DNA from: Streptomyces sp. MBT53
GTDB taxonomy: Bacteria; Actinomycetota; Actinomycetes; Streptomycetales; Streptomycetaceae
Assembly: GCF_016654115.1 (NCBI RefSeq)
Contig: NZ_JAEQAZ010000044.1
Location: 1 to 64,000, forward strand
Length of the DNA: 64,000 nt
Direction: 5' to 3'
The notes beneath the pieces were generated by a model, which had not been told where the DNA came from, searched no databases, and saw only the letters and a program-made list of their open reading frames with translations. Below, in pieces: positions 7,223 through 16,760 of this stretch. A program made the position numbers and the translations under genes. How positions within the stretch are numbered: the first letter of the stretch is position 1; every line of letters starts with the position of its first letter.

Positions 7223-8895
7223 CAGTTACCTGCCAGGTCGACGAAGATGGGGTTGGAATAGAACCATGTGTCGGCCCACGGGTCACCGTTCCCGGGCTCG
7301 TGGGGGATCGGGCCGTGCGGATCGACCGAGGCACCCAGATAGCCCGCGCCGTGCCGCTTGCCGTCGCTGCCGCGCAGCCGCAGGTAGAAGGACTCGTCCC
7401 CGGCGATCACCGGGATGCGCAACGTGTACGTCCCCTTGCGGCCGTCCACGTCGGCCGTACGGACCACCTTCGTGTCCGGTGCCCGCCACGCGTCCCGGTC
7501 GGACACCGCACCGCGCACCGCACCGCGGATCACGTCCACGTGCGCCAACTCCGGCAGGATTCCCTGGGCGTTGGGCCGCGAGGCCGTCGTCACGGTGACG
7601 CTCAGCGTGAGCCGCTCGCCCTTGCGGACCCGCAGCCGGCCGCCCAGCGTGACGCCCCGGCCGCCGTCGCAGTCCCGCTTCAGCCGGACGTCGAGCCCGT
7701 CCAGCAGATGCCCGTGGTCGACCCATACCCGGCCCGCGCGCATCCCCGCCATCACCGCGCCGTAGCCGTAACGGGTCACGCCCACATGGGTGCGGCTGAA
7801 CTCGCCGGGCCAGAAGTCGCTGCCGGGTTGCGGGGTGCCGGTCTGTACCGGGTCGGGCAGCTTCCCGGTGTTGTCGAAGTTCTGCCCGGCGGGCCAGGCG
7901 CCGTTGGCCCAAGTGTCGTAGACCGTGCGGTGGTTGTCGGAGTTCGTGGTGATCGAGAACAACCGGCCCTCGGCCAGCATCGAGTCCCACAGCCCGCCGA
8001 CGGTAGCCGTCGCCCAGTCGAAACCGCCGTACGTCACATACGCGTCCGCCGGATAACCCGCCCAGGACTGCGCCGACGGCTTGTTCTCGTACTCGCCGCG
8101 GATCGAGGTCGCGCCGCGCCAGCCGGGAAGGGCGGCTCCCTGCGCGCCCGGTGCACCCTCCATGCCGATCATGATCTCGGGGGCCGCGTCCCGCCAGGCC
8201 CGCATCTCGTGCGGGGAGTCGATGCCCAGGCGCAGCGGGTGGTTGGCGAGGACGAGGACGTCGTCGACGTAGCCCGAACGGCGTTGCTCCGCCAGCCACT
8301 TGATGGCCTTCACGGCGTGGGCCTCGTTGCGGGCGGTGTCCGTGGCACCGGCCGAGCCCTCGGTGTAGCCCAGCAGCTTGCCGTCGTAGGCGAGTTCGAA
8401 CTGCGTGAGGAGATCGACCTCGTGGCGGCCGGGCGCGGCGAAGATCGTGCAGTGCTCGGCGGCCGGGATGTACCACTCCAGACCCTGGAAGATCAGCTGG
8501 CGCGGGTTCTCTGCACGGGCCTTGAGGATCTCCGCGTGCTCCAACTTGGCGCCGTAGTTGGCGTGTCCGAAGTTGGAGTGCTCGTTGAACACCATCCAGT
8601 CGAGGCCGTACTGCGCGGCGGCCTTCGCCTGCTGGGAGAACGTGTACTTCGCGTCGTGGCTGTAGACGGAGTGCACATGGTGGTCGCCCACGAGGTAGGC
8701 GAGGCGCGGGTCGTTGCCGCCGTAGCCCCGCCCGGCCGCCACCGCGGGGGTGGCGAGCGGGCCCGCGCCGAGGGTGAACGCGGCGCCGAACAGGCCCGCG
8801 CGGCGCAGGAGTTGGCGTCGGGAGACACCCTGCGCGTCGAGGGCGGCGGGGGAGACGGACGGGTCGGCCCAGGTGGGCAGCTGCTGCTCGGTCAT
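7222..8895 (-). CDS. Tat-exported PHP-domain (CehA/McbA-type) metallohydrolase
   Basis: 557-residue protein with a twin-arginine signal (SRRQLLRRAG at 25-34, hydrophobic to about 54). The PHP-type motif GDHHVHSVYSHD at 70-81 supplies the first metal ligands (His73, His75). Later features include FNEHSNFGHANY, a GMEGAPGAQG segment and a C-terminal beta-rich domain. Proteins of this type are annotated as CehA/McbA-family hydrolases or phosphoesterases. ATG start; stop overlaps the next gene by one base. It follows the metallophosphoesterase by 27 bp, so three exported proteins form one unit. Substrate unknown. Confidence 0.82.
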   Translation of the reverse strand: MTEQQLPTWADPSVSPAALDAQGVSRRQLLRRAGLFGAAFTLGAGPLATPAVAAGRGYGGNDPRLAYLVGDHHVHSVYSHDAKYTFSQQAKAAAQYGLDWMVFNEHSNFGHANYGAKLEHAEILKARAENPRQLIFQGLEWYIPAAEHCTIFAAPGRHEVDLLTQFELAYDGKLLGYTEGSAGATDTARNEAHAVKAIKWLAEQRRSGYVDDVLVLANHPLRLGIDSPHEMRAWRDAAPEIMIGMEGAPGAQGAALPGWRGATSIRGEYENKPSAQSWAGYPADAYVTYGGFDWATATVGGLWDSMLAEGRLFSITTNSDNHRTVYDTWANGAWPAGQNFDNTGKLPDPVQTGTPQPGSDFWPGEFSRTHVGVTRYGYGAVMAGMRAGRVWVDHGHLLDGLDVRLKRDCDGGRGVTLGGRLRVRKGERLTLSVTVTTASRPNAQGILPELAHVDVIRGAVRGAVSDRDAWRAPDTKVVRTADVDGRKGTYTLRIPVIAGDESFYLRLRGSDGKRHGAGYLGASVDPHGPIPHEPGNGDPWADTWFYSNPIFVDLAGN

Positions 8896-8922
8896 GATCT
8901 TCGGGAGTCCTCTGGAGGGCTG

Positions 8923-10776
8923 TCAGTGGGTCATGAAGGAGGTCACGGGCAGCGCCCGGGAGACGATCCGGACGTCGCCGAGGCGGCCGTGCAGGATCTG
9001 GTCGATCTTGTCCGCGTACTCGTATCCGCCGAGCAGCCACGGCTGTCCGGAGGAGGCGATGCCGATCGCGGGGGCGTGCGGGTTGCGGGCCACCGGGCAG
9101 CCCTGGACGTACATCGTGGTGTGCCGTCCGTCGTTGACGACGGCGAGGTGCCACCAGATCTCGGGGTCGGTCTCGTCACCCCAGTTGGTGGCCAACTGCT
9201 GCTGGTTCAGGGGGTGTACGGCCCACTGCGGGCCCGGCCCGTCGGACAGCGACAGGGTCGCGAGCGGCTCGTCGGGGTCGTCCGTCACCGTGCCCACGGA
9301 GCCGTTGCGGCCGGTGCGGCTGACCAGTCCGGCCCAGGCGTTGTGCGAGGCGTTCCAGTCGGCGGGCAGCCAGTAGAACGCCTCGATGGTGTAACCACTC
9401 TTGAACGTCGCCGAGTTGAGCGGCGCACCGTCCACGGTCCGCAGGTACGCGCCCTTCAGCGGCGACTTGTAGCCCGTGAACTCCAGGCTGCCGTGGCCCG
9501 GTTGGTCGGGGTGGTGGTCGGCCGACCAGCCGAGGGTGCCGCCGTTCACGGAGACCACGGTGAGGTCGTTGCCGTGGCCGGACAGGTCACGGACGGTGCC
9601 GGAGCCGGAGACCGGGGACTCGAAGCGCCAGTAGGCGGCCGTGCCCGGGATCAGCATCTTGGACGCGGGGCGTGCCGCGCGGACCGGCACCGGGTCGAAG
9701 CCCGCGAAGCGGTCCGCGAAGTCGATGTCGACGGAGAACCGGTCGGCGTCGCCGCTGAGTTGGATCTCCTGCCGCTCCAGCTCGTTGAGGCCCTTCGCCG
9801 CCCGGCCCAGGATCCACGGCGACACCGTCTCCACGTCGATGACGTCGCGGTCCAGGTCGAAGTGGTAGAGGCGGATCATCGCCGCGCCGCCGAAGTAACG
9901 GTTCTGATAGTTCGTCAGGTGCAGGTGGACGTCGTTGCCCGCCGCGTTCTTGCGGGTCGCCCGGCGGGCCGGCCAGTAGTGGCCGTTCAGGGTCAGGAAG
10001 ATCTGGTCGTGGTCCGCTATGAGCTGGTCCCACAGCTGCTGCCCGTAGTCCGACAACGTGTCGTCGTCCACGACCAGTTCGTGCGTGGTGAGGATGACCG
10101 GCGTCTTCGGGTGCTGCGCGATGACGTCCTTCGCCCAGGCGTAGCCCTTCGCCGAGAGCCGCCAGTCCAGGGCCAGCACGAGCCACTCCCGCCCGGCAGC
10201 CTTGAACACGTGGTACGTGTTGTAGCCGTCCGAAGAGGCCCCGCCGAACGTGGACTTGTTCTTGAACCGCTGCGGGCCGAACGCGTCCAGGTAGGGCGAC
10301 GTCCCGCGCTGGTCGTCCGTCGACGACTTGATGTCGTGGTTGCCCGCCAGCACGCTGTAGCCGACGCCCCGCCGGTCCAGCAGCTTGAACGCCTCCCCGA
10401 TGGCGGCGAATTCGGGCACGGCCCCGTCCTGCGTCAGGTCGCCCAGATGCGACAGGAAGACGATGTTGTCGTCCTTGCCGTGCTCCAGGAGATAACGCAG
10501 CGAGGCCTCGATCGGCGCCTTGTCGATGCTCGGCCCGTCGAAGAGGTACTGGGTGTCCGGCATCACGGCCAGCGTGAAACGCCGGCTGTCGGTGTCGGGC
10601 CGCCAACCCGCCTTGGTGGACGCCGAGTTCGGCGCCGCCTCGGCGGCACCCGGCAGCGCGACACCGGCCGTGGCGGCGGCACCGAGCAGCGCGGTGGCCC
10701 GCAGGAAGTTGCGTCGCCCGGCACCGGCCTGGGCGCTCTCGCACTGTTCGTCCTCGTGGTCATGCGAAGTGCACAC
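8923..10776 (-). CDS. Tat-exported calcineurin-like metallophosphoesterase with LamG-like C-terminal domain
   Basis: 617 residues. The Tat motif GRRNFLRATALLG is at about 20-32. The calcineurin-type motifs occur in order: MPDTQYLF (D-x-Q variant), HLGDLTQDG, LAGNHDIK, TTHELV and LNGHYW, giving a dinuclear metal site. The last 240 residues or so (from AYWRFESP onward) look like a concanavalin/LamG sandwich that may bind a glycan. GTG start preceded by GGAG at five bases. It lies 69 bp downstream of the beta-galactosidase and probably belongs to the same long transcript. Secreted phosphodiesterase or phosphatase on a carbohydrate-linked substrate is a reasonable guess. Confidence 0.85.
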   Translation of the reverse strand: MCTSHDHEDEQCESAQAGAGRRNFLRATALLGAAATAGVALPGAAEAAPNSASTKAGWRPDTDSRRFTLAVMPDTQYLFDGPSIDKAPIEASLRYLLEHGKDDNIVFLSHLGDLTQDGAVPEFAAIGEAFKLLDRRGVGYSVLAGNHDIKSSTDDQRGTSPYLDAFGPQRFKNKSTFGGASSDGYNTYHVFKAAGREWLVLALDWRLSAKGYAWAKDVIAQHPKTPVILTTHELVVDDDTLSDYGQQLWDQLIADHDQIFLTLNGHYWPARRATRKNAAGNDVHLHLTNYQNRYFGGAAMIRLYHFDLDRDVIDVETVSPWILGRAAKGLNELERQEIQLSGDADRFSVDIDFADRFAGFDPVPVRAARPASKMLIPGTAAYWRFESPVSGSGTVRDLSGHGNDLTVVSVNGGTLGWSADHHPDQPGHGSLEFTGYKSPLKGAYLRTVDGAPLNSATFKSGYTIEAFYWLPADWNASHNAWAGLVSRTGRNGSVGTVTDDPDEPLATLSLSDGPGPQWAVHPLNQQQLATNWGDETDPEIWWHLAVVNDGRHTTMYVQGCPVARNPHAPAIGIASSGQPWLLGGYEYADKIDQILHGRLGDVRIVSRALPVTSFMTH

Positions 10777-10845
10777 GTGTGCTCCGTGGGTAAGTGCTCG
10801 TGAAAGCTGGGGAGTTGGAAGCCGGGAAGTTCCGAACCGGTGGGC

Positions 10846-13803
10846 TCAGAGAACGCGCAGGGTCCAGCTCCAGCGATGGACACCCGGTGCGACGAGGTAC
10901 TGCGGTGTGGTGTCGGGCCCGCACGAGGCCGTGCCCAACCCCCGGTGCACCGCGTCGAGTTGCACCACGCAGGACGCGCGCGGCACCAGCTCGTCGTGAT
11001 GCCGTACGGCGGTCAGATCCTCGGCGCGGTGGCGGGTCACCGAGACCTGGCGGGGCTCGTCGAGGTCGACCGTGAGACCGGTGGCGTCCGGTGCCGACAG
11101 CGTGAACCGCCGTACCCCGCTGCGGCCACCGCTCTCCTGTGGACGCAGATACGGGGTGAACAACTCGTCGACGGGGACGGAGTGGTGGCCCACGGGCGCG
11201 CCCGTGCTGCGGTCGGGGTACGACTCCCACGGACCCCGGCCGAACCACTCCAGCAGATCGAGACCCGGCACCGTCTCGAACACGGTGCCCACCCGGGCCA
11301 CGTCGTCGAACTCCTCGGGCAGCTCGGCCGATTCCTCGACCCGGACCCCGCCCGCGACCGGCGTGAACACCTGACAGTGCCGGACCACCCCCGTGGCCCC
11401 CGCGTACTCGGCGACCGTAGTCACCCGCTCGCCGTCCCGCCGCACCGAGACGACCTTGCGGACCAGCGAGTCCAGCCCCCAGGCCCGCCAGCGCGCAGCC
11501 ATCCCGCCCAACTCGTCGTTGTCGGTGGGCGCCCGCCACAGGGACAGCGTCGGCGAGACCGTCAGCAGCGGGTGGACCAGCAGACCTTCGCCGTCCACTT
11601 CGATCCGACCACCGCCCGCCGCATAACCGGACACCGGCTCCGCCGCCCGCAGCAGTACCTGGGGCGCACACACCTCCGTGCCGCGCGGTGCCCACGTCTG
11701 GTCCTCGGCCGTGGTCACCCGCAGCGTCAGCCAGGCCTCGCCGCCGTCCTCCGGCAGCGCGAACGGCAGCGGTACGGCCGCCGTCTCGCCCGGGCACAGG
11801 GCGGGCAGTTCGGCCGGAGCGGTCAGCGTACGACCGTCCGCTAGCGCCAACTCCCAGGTACCGGCGAGCCATTCGAGGCCCCGGAAGTGCTGGTGGTTGC
11901 CGAGGACGATGCCCTCGTGCCGGAAGCACTCGATGCGCACCGGCGCCGCGATCTCCCGGTGCTCGAACATCACCGGCTTGGGCGTGCGGTCGGGAAACAC
12001 CACGCCGTCCGCGATGAACGCGCCGTCGTGGATCGCCTCGCCGAAGTCACCGCCGTACGCCCAGCGTTGACCGGGCGCGGCGACACCGTTGTCATACAGT
12101 CCGGCGCCCGCGCGGCCGGTGGGTCTTCCGTCGCTCACACGCTGCAGGATTCCGTGGTCCCAGAACTCCCAGATGAAGCCGCCCTGAAGACCCGGGGTTG
12201 ACTCGATGGCAGCCCAGTGGTCCGCGAGGGTGCCGTTGCTGTTGCCCATCGCGTGCGAGTACTCGCACTGGATCAACGGCTTGGTCTGCTCACCGGACAG
12301 CGCGTGCGCGACACAGTCCTCCAGCGACGCGTACATCGGACACGCGATGTCGGAGGCGAGACCCGGATCGGCCCAGTCCCGCTTGGCCGCACCCTCGTAC
12401 TGGATCGGCCTGGTCGGGTCGTGCCGGCGGACCCAGCCGGCCGCCGCGTCGTGATTGGCGCCGTAGTCGGACTCGTTGCCCAGCGACCACACGATGATCG
12501 ACGGGTGGTTCTTGTCCCGCAGCACCATCCGCGAGACCCGGTCCACGAAGGCGTTCAGATAGCGCGGGTCGTCCGCGATCTCGTGCGCGTGGTCGTGCGA
12601 CTCGATGTCCGCCTCGTCCACTACATACAGTCCGAGCTCGTCGGCGAGGTCGTACAGCGCCGGATCGTTCGGATAGTGCGAGGTGCGCACCGCGTTGAAC
12701 CCGAACCGCTTCAGCAGCACCAGATCCGCGCGCATGTCCTCGTACGACACCGTCCGGCCGGTCAGCGGATGGAAGTCGTGCCGGTTGACGCCCCGGATGA
12801 ACACCCGCTCACCGTTGACCAGCAGATCCCGCCCGACGATCTCCACGTCACGGAAACCGATGCGCCGGTACGACGTGTCGGCCACCGTTCCGTCGGCCCG
12901 GTGCAGCCGGACGGTGAGGCCGTACAGCTCGGGCGTCTCGGCGTTCCAGGTACGCACCTCGGGGACGGTGGCCCTGATCCGGGCCTCGCCGAGGAAGTCG
13001 GAGACCCGGTCGTCCTCGGTGTTGAACCGGTCGAACTCCGCGTCCTGGGCCAGGAGTTGCCCCTCCAGGTCACCGCTGATCCACCACCCGGCGGGCAGCG
13101 CGCCGCCCGCGTCCCGCACCTGGCAGTCGACCTGAAGCTCACCGTCGTAGCGCGCCCGGACGGTCAGGTCCGCGAGATACAGCGGGTCGGTCGCGTACAG
13201 CAGCACCGACCGGGTGATGCCCCCGTGCCACCACTGGTCCTGGTCCTCGATGTGCGAGGCGTCCGACCACTTGACCACGGTCAGCCGTACGGTGGCCCGC
13301 TCGCCGGGGCGTACGACGCCCGACAGGTCGAAGTCGGCGGCGAGGTGGGAGTCCTTGGAGATGCCGACGGGCCGCCCGTCCACGTGCACGAGCAGCACGC
13401 TCTCGGCGGCCCCGACCTGGAGCACGATCCGCCGGCCGGCCCACTCGGCGGGGACGTCGATCTCCCGCTCGTAGACACCCGTCGGATTGTCGGCGGGCGA
13501 CAGTGGAGGGAATTCTGCATACGGCATACGGACGTTCGTGTACTGCGGAAGGTCGTCGGCGCCGGCGGACTGCATCGTCCATACACCTGGCACGTATGCC
13601 ATGGACCATACGTCGGCCGCCGGTGCGTCGGGCGACGGCAGCAGCTGGAAGCGCCAGTCGGCGTCCAGGGAGAGCGCTCCGGTGCGCCGGTCGACGGCGT
13701 TCATGGGGAGCCGTGCCCAGGAGGTCAGCTCGGGTGCCTCCCAGGGGCGGAGGGCGATCAGGGGATCGGCGGGCCGGGGCCCGTGGATCGACGGATCGTT
13801 CAT
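10846..13803 (-). CDS. GH2 beta-galactosidase (LacZ type)
   Basis: 985-residue glycoside hydrolase family 2 enzyme, close to the length of E. coli LacZ. A jelly-roll domain comes first, then immunoglobulin-like domains, then the TIM barrel with the acid/base Glu444 (SLGNESDYG) and nucleophile Glu514 (IQCEYSHAMGNSNG). The C-terminal region is a beta-galactosidase small-chain-type sandwich. No signal peptide is seen, so it acts in the cytoplasm on imported oligosaccharide. The ATG overlaps the stop of the phosphatase-superfamily gene by four bases (ATGA). It sits in the same unit as the sugar ABC transporter, consistent with hydrolysing what that transporter imports. Confidence 0.93.
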   Translation of the reverse strand: MNDPSIHGPRPADPLIALRPWEAPELTSWARLPMNAVDRRTGALSLDADWRFQLLPSPDAPAADVWSMAYVPGVWTMQSAGADDLPQYTNVRMPYAEFPPLSPADNPTGVYEREIDVPAEWAGRRIVLQVGAAESVLLVHVDGRPVGISKDSHLAADFDLSGVVRPGERATVRLTVVKWSDASHIEDQDQWWHGGITRSVLLYATDPLYLADLTVRARYDGELQVDCQVRDAGGALPAGWWISGDLEGQLLAQDAEFDRFNTEDDRVSDFLGEARIRATVPEVRTWNAETPELYGLTVRLHRADGTVADTSYRRIGFRDVEIVGRDLLVNGERVFIRGVNRHDFHPLTGRTVSYEDMRADLVLLKRFGFNAVRTSHYPNDPALYDLADELGLYVVDEADIESHDHAHEIADDPRYLNAFVDRVSRMVLRDKNHPSIIVWSLGNESDYGANHDAAAGWVRRHDPTRPIQYEGAAKRDWADPGLASDIACPMYASLEDCVAHALSGEQTKPLIQCEYSHAMGNSNGTLADHWAAIESTPGLQGGFIWEFWDHGILQRVSDGRPTGRAGAGLYDNGVAAPGQRWAYGGDFGEAIHDGAFIADGVVFPDRTPKPVMFEHREIAAPVRIECFRHEGIVLGNHQHFRGLEWLAGTWELALADGRTLTAPAELPALCPGETAAVPLPFALPEDGGEAWLTLRVTTAEDQTWAPRGTEVCAPQVLLRAAEPVSGYAAGGGRIEVDGEGLLVHPLLTVSPTLSLWRAPTDNDELGGMAARWRAWGLDSLVRKVVSVRRDGERVTTVAEYAGATGVVRHCQVFTPVAGGVRVEESAELPEEFDDVARVGTVFETVPGLDLLEWFGRGPWESYPDRSTGAPVGHHSVPVDELFTPYLRPQESGGRSGVRRFTLSAPDATGLTVDLDEPRQVSVTRHRAEDLTAVRHHDELVPRASCVVQLDAVHRGLGTASCGPDTTPQYLVAPGVHRWSWTLRVL

Positions 13804-14807
13804 CGGCGGGTGGCTCCCTTTTCGGTCGGTGTGCGCGGCGTGCCGGGCACGCGTGGCGTGGGTGGCGTGGCGGGTTTGGGCAGGACCCGTCCGGCCAGGC
13901 CCCAGTCCGGGTCGACGGGGACACCGAGCCGGTCCAGGACGGTGGGGGCGATGTCGACGAGCCGGGGCGAGTCCAGCCGGGTGCCGGCGGGAGTGCCGGG
14001 CTCGGCGAGGACGACGAAGACCTCGCGCTCGGCGCGGCTGTCGCCGCCGTGGCCGCCGGTGTCGAGGTGCCCGTGGTCGGTGGTGACCAGTACCGTCCAC
14101 CGCTCGGCGGAGGGCCGGGCGTCGAGCGCCGCGAGCAGCCGCCCGAGGTGGGTGTCCTGAGTGAGAAGGGCGTGGTCGTAGGCGGCGGAGAGGGGACCCG
14201 TGGCGTGGCCGGCCTCGTCGGTGGCGCCGAAGTACACGAACACCAGGTCGGGGTCGTCCTCGGTGAGCCAGCGCAGGGCGGTGCGGGCGACGAGGTCGTC
14301 CGCGGTCGCGTAGCCGTCGCTCTCGCCGTCGTGGTGCACCCGCCGCCCGATGGCGGGGCCCAGGACACCGCGGTGGACCAGCTCCGGCCAGGACACCGCG
14401 GCCGCGGTGCGCAGACCGGGGCGGGCGAGGGCCGCGCGGCTGAGGAAGTCGGGGTGGCGGGCGTAGTCGGCGCCCGCGAAGTCGTTGCCGGTGACCCCGT
14501 GCCGGTCGGGCCACACCCCGGTCAGCACGCTGGACCAGCCGGGCCCGGAGTCGGTGTAGGCCATGCTCGTCCACGGTCCGCCCTCGGCCTGGCCGTCGGT
14601 CTCGCCGTACGGCAGCAGGCTGGTGCCGTGGGCGCCCCCGGTCAGCAGGCCGTGCAGGACGGGGGCGTGGGCCGCGGAGCGCACCAGCCGGTCGTGGCGC
14701 AGTCCGTCCATGCCCACCACGAGCACCTTGCTGCGGGGGGTGCCGTCCCGGCCGGCGGACCCCTGGCTCTCCGCCGGCCGCCTCGGCTCGGCGTCGGTGT
14801 CCGTCAC
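13800..14807 (-). CDS. Alkaline-phosphatase-superfamily phosphodiesterase/nucleotide pyrophosphatase-like protein
   Basis: 335 residues from the GTG at 14805-14807, chosen because GAGGAGGGATCCG lies just upstream; the frame is open further 5' but without support. Superfamily motifs: VVGMDGLRHD near the N-terminus (first metal Asp), YTDSGPGWSSVLTGVWPDRHG (the usual T/S nucleophile region), FVYFGATDEAGHATG (Asp and His ligands) and TTDHGHLDTGGHG. No signal peptide. It lies between the ABC permease and beta-galactosidase genes, so a role on phosphorylated or sulfated oligosaccharide is possible. Type I phosphodiesterase/nucleotide pyrophosphatase is the closest family. Confidence 0.82.
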   Translation of the reverse strand: MTDTDAEPRRPAESQGSAGRDGTPRSKVLVVGMDGLRHDRLVRSAAHAPVLHGLLTGGAHGTSLLPYGETDGQAEGGPWTSMAYTDSGPGWSSVLTGVWPDRHGVTGNDFAGADYARHPDFLSRAALARPGLRTAAAVSWPELVHRGVLGPAIGRRVHHDGESDGYATADDLVARTALRWLTEDDPDLVFVYFGATDEAGHATGPLSAAYDHALLTQDTHLGRLLAALDARPSAERWTVLVTTDHGHLDTGGHGGDSRAEREVFVVLAEPGTPAGTRLDSPRLVDIAPTVLDRLGVPVDPDWGLAGRVLPKPATPPTPRVPGTPRTPTEKGATRR

Positions 14808-14837
14808 CGGATCCCTCCTCTGTCCTGCGCGTACCGC

Positions 14838-14856
14838 GCGGGCCGGGGCGGCCCGC
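14838..14856 (-). terminator. Intra-operon hairpin
   Basis: Perfect 8-bp GC stem (GCGGGCCG / CGGCCCGC) with a GGG loop, between the permease stop at 14862 and the ribosome-binding site of the phosphatase-like gene. No U-tract follows. It could be an attenuator or an RNA-processing or stability element giving unequal expression along the operon. Confidence 0.4.
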
Positions 14857-14861
14857 ACGGA

Positions 14862-15755
14862 TCAGGTGCCCTGCACCGCGCCCTCGGTGGCGCCCGCGAT
14901 GAAGCCGCGGGCGAAGACGGCGAAGACCAGTACCAGCGGGAGCGACGCCATCAGCACCCCGGCCATGACCATGCTGTAGTCCGTGGTGTGGCCGACGTTC
15001 AGCTGGGCCAGCTCCACCTGGAGGGTCACGTGGTCCGGGTTGGTGAGCACGATGAGCGGCCAGACGTAGTCGTTCCAGGCACCGACGAAGGCGTAGATGG
15101 CGAGGAAGGACAGCGCGGGCCTGATCATCGGCAGCGCGATGTTCCAGTACTGGCGGAAGAACCCGGCGCCGTCGATGCGCGCGGCGTCGAGGAGTTCGTC
15201 GGGCACGCCGTTCTCGATGTACTGCCGCAGCCAGAAGATGCCGAAGGCGTTGGCCAGGGCGGGCGGGATCAGTGCCTTGAGCATGCCCACCCAGCCGATG
15301 TTCGACATGAGGATGAACTGCGGCAGGATCGCCAGTTGCAGCGGCAGCATCATGAACAGCAGCAGCGTGCCGAAGAGCACCTTGCGGCCGGGGAAGTCGA
15401 ACTTGGCGAAGGTGAAGGCCGCCAGTGAGTCGACGAACAGCACCAGGACGGTGGTGACGGTCGCGACGACGATCGTGTTGAGCATCGACCCGAAGAAGTC
15501 GATGGTGTTCAGCACGTGCCGGATGTTCTCCAGCAGGTGGGAGCCGAAGGTGAACTTCGGCGGGCTCTTGTAGATGTCCTGGGTGGTGTTGGTCGCCATG
15601 ACGATCGTCCACACGAAGGGGAAGACCGAGAGCAGGACGGCGGCCATGAGGAGGATGTGCGCGGTCAGGCCCTTGGGGCGGCGCAGCCGCCTCGCGCGCG
15701 GGGCGGGCCGCGTCGGCTCGGACGCGGTGTCGGCTGTCGTGTCGGCTGTGGTCAC
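14862..15755 (-). CDS. Carbohydrate ABC transporter permease (MalG/CUT1 type)
   Basis: 297-residue inner-membrane permease from the GTG at 15753-15755, which overlaps the previous stop by four bases (GTGA). Six hydrophobic segments are visible. The cytoplasmic EAA-type loop is PDELLDAARIDGAGFFRQYW, where the ATPase docks. It pairs with the permease at 15752-16759 and the solute-binding protein at 16761. No ATPase is encoded nearby; streptomycete CUT1 systems normally share MsiK. Sugar specificity cannot be read from sequence; context suggests an oligosaccharide released from a galactose/mannose/fucose-containing glycan. Confidence 0.92.
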   Translation of the reverse strand: MTTADTTADTASEPTRPAPRARRLRRPKGLTAHILLMAAVLLSVFPFVWTIVMATNTTQDIYKSPPKFTFGSHLLENIRHVLNTIDFFGSMLNTIVVATVTTVLVLFVDSLAAFTFAKFDFPGRKVLFGTLLLFMMLPLQLAILPQFILMSNIGWVGMLKALIPPALANAFGIFWLRQYIENGVPDELLDAARIDGAGFFRQYWNIALPMIRPALSFLAIYAFVGAWNDYVWPLIVLTNPDHVTLQVELAQLNVGHTTDYSMVMAGVLMASLPLVLVFAVFARGFIAGATEGAVQGT

Positions 15756-16759
15756 GGCTTCCTCCCTCGTTGGGTGATGCGCCAGTTGACGGCGACGAGG
15801 ACGATGATCAGCAGGAAGAAGGCCCACACGATGGCGGCGCCGTAGCCGTAGTCGTTGTTGAGGAAGGCCGACTGGTAGAAGTACAGCAGCGTGGTCAGAC
15901 CGGCCTGTCCGGGGCCGCCGAGGTTGGCGTTGGCGGCGTTGCTGGCGAACAGCACCTGGGGTTCGCTGAAGCTCTGCAGGCCGTTGATGGTCGAGATGAT
16001 GACGGTGAACAGGATGATCGGCCGCAGGATCGGGACGGTGATCTGGAAGAACGTGCGGACCGGGCCGGCGCCGTCCACCTTCGCCGCCTCGTAGATGGAG
16101 GTCGGGATCGCCTGGAGACCGGCCAGGTAGATGATCATGTTGTAGCCGGTCCACATCCAGGTCATCAGCAGCGCGATGACGACCTTGATCAGCCACGGGT
16201 TGCTCAGCCACGGCACCGGCGAGATGCCCACCGTGCCGAGGATCGCGTTGACCAGGCCGAAGTTGTTGCTGAACACCGCGCCGAAGAAGATCGCCACGGC
16301 GACGATCGAGGTGACGTTCGGCACGTAGAGGGCGATCCGGTAGAAGCCCTTGAAGCGGCGCACCGAGTGCAGCAGCGTGGCCAGCACCAGGGCGCCCAGC
16401 AGGGTGGGCACCGTGGACAGCACCCAGATCACCAGGGTGTTGCGGATCGACAGCCAGAAGACCGGGTCCGACCACAGGAACTTGAACTGCTGCAGTCCCA
16501 CGAACTGCTTGTCGCCGAGGCCGTCCCAGCGCTGGAAGGCGAGGTACAGCGAGTAGAAGACCGGGAAGAAGGAGAACGCGGCGAAGATCAGGTAGAAGGG
16601 CGAGATCGCCAGGTACTGCCGCCAGTACTTCAGCAGGCCGCGGCGCTTGGGCCGGACGGTGCCGACGGGCGTGGCGCGCCGGGGACGGAACCGGGCCGGG
16701 CCCGGCCCGCCGCGGTGTTCGGACACCGCGGCGGGACCGGCGACCGGAGGGGATGTCAC
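15752..16759 (-). CDS. Carbohydrate ABC transporter permease (MalF/CUT1 type)
   Basis: 335 residues with a basic, Pro/Gly-rich cytoplasmic N-terminus (about 1-45) and six transmembrane segments beginning at YLAISPFYLIFAAFSFFPV. The EAA loop is IPTSIYEAAKVDGAGPVRTF. GTG start one base after the stop of the solute-binding protein gene; its own stop overlaps the next permease by four bases. This arrangement is typical of sugar ABC operons in actinomycetes. Confidence 0.92.
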   Translation of the reverse strand: MTSPPVAGPAAVSEHRGGPGPARFRPRRATPVGTVRPKRRGLLKYWRQYLAISPFYLIFAAFSFFPVFYSLYLAFQRWDGLGDKQFVGLQQFKFLWSDPVFWLSIRNTLVIWVLSTVPTLLGALVLATLLHSVRRFKGFYRIALYVPNVTSIVAVAIFFGAVFSNNFGLVNAILGTVGISPVPWLSNPWLIKVVIALLMTWMWTGYNMIIYLAGLQAIPTSIYEAAKVDGAGPVRTFFQITVPILRPIILFTVIISTINGLQSFSEPQVLFASNAANANLGGPGQAGLTTLLYFYQSAFLNNDYGYGAAIVWAFFLLIIVLVAVNWRITQRGRKP

Positions 16760-16760
16760 C

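Noticed and set aside
7300..10803. Plus-strand open frame of over 1100 codons opposite the PHP and metallophosphoesterase genes
   Set aside because: Shadow of the minus-strand genes, with low-complexity translation and no recognisable family.
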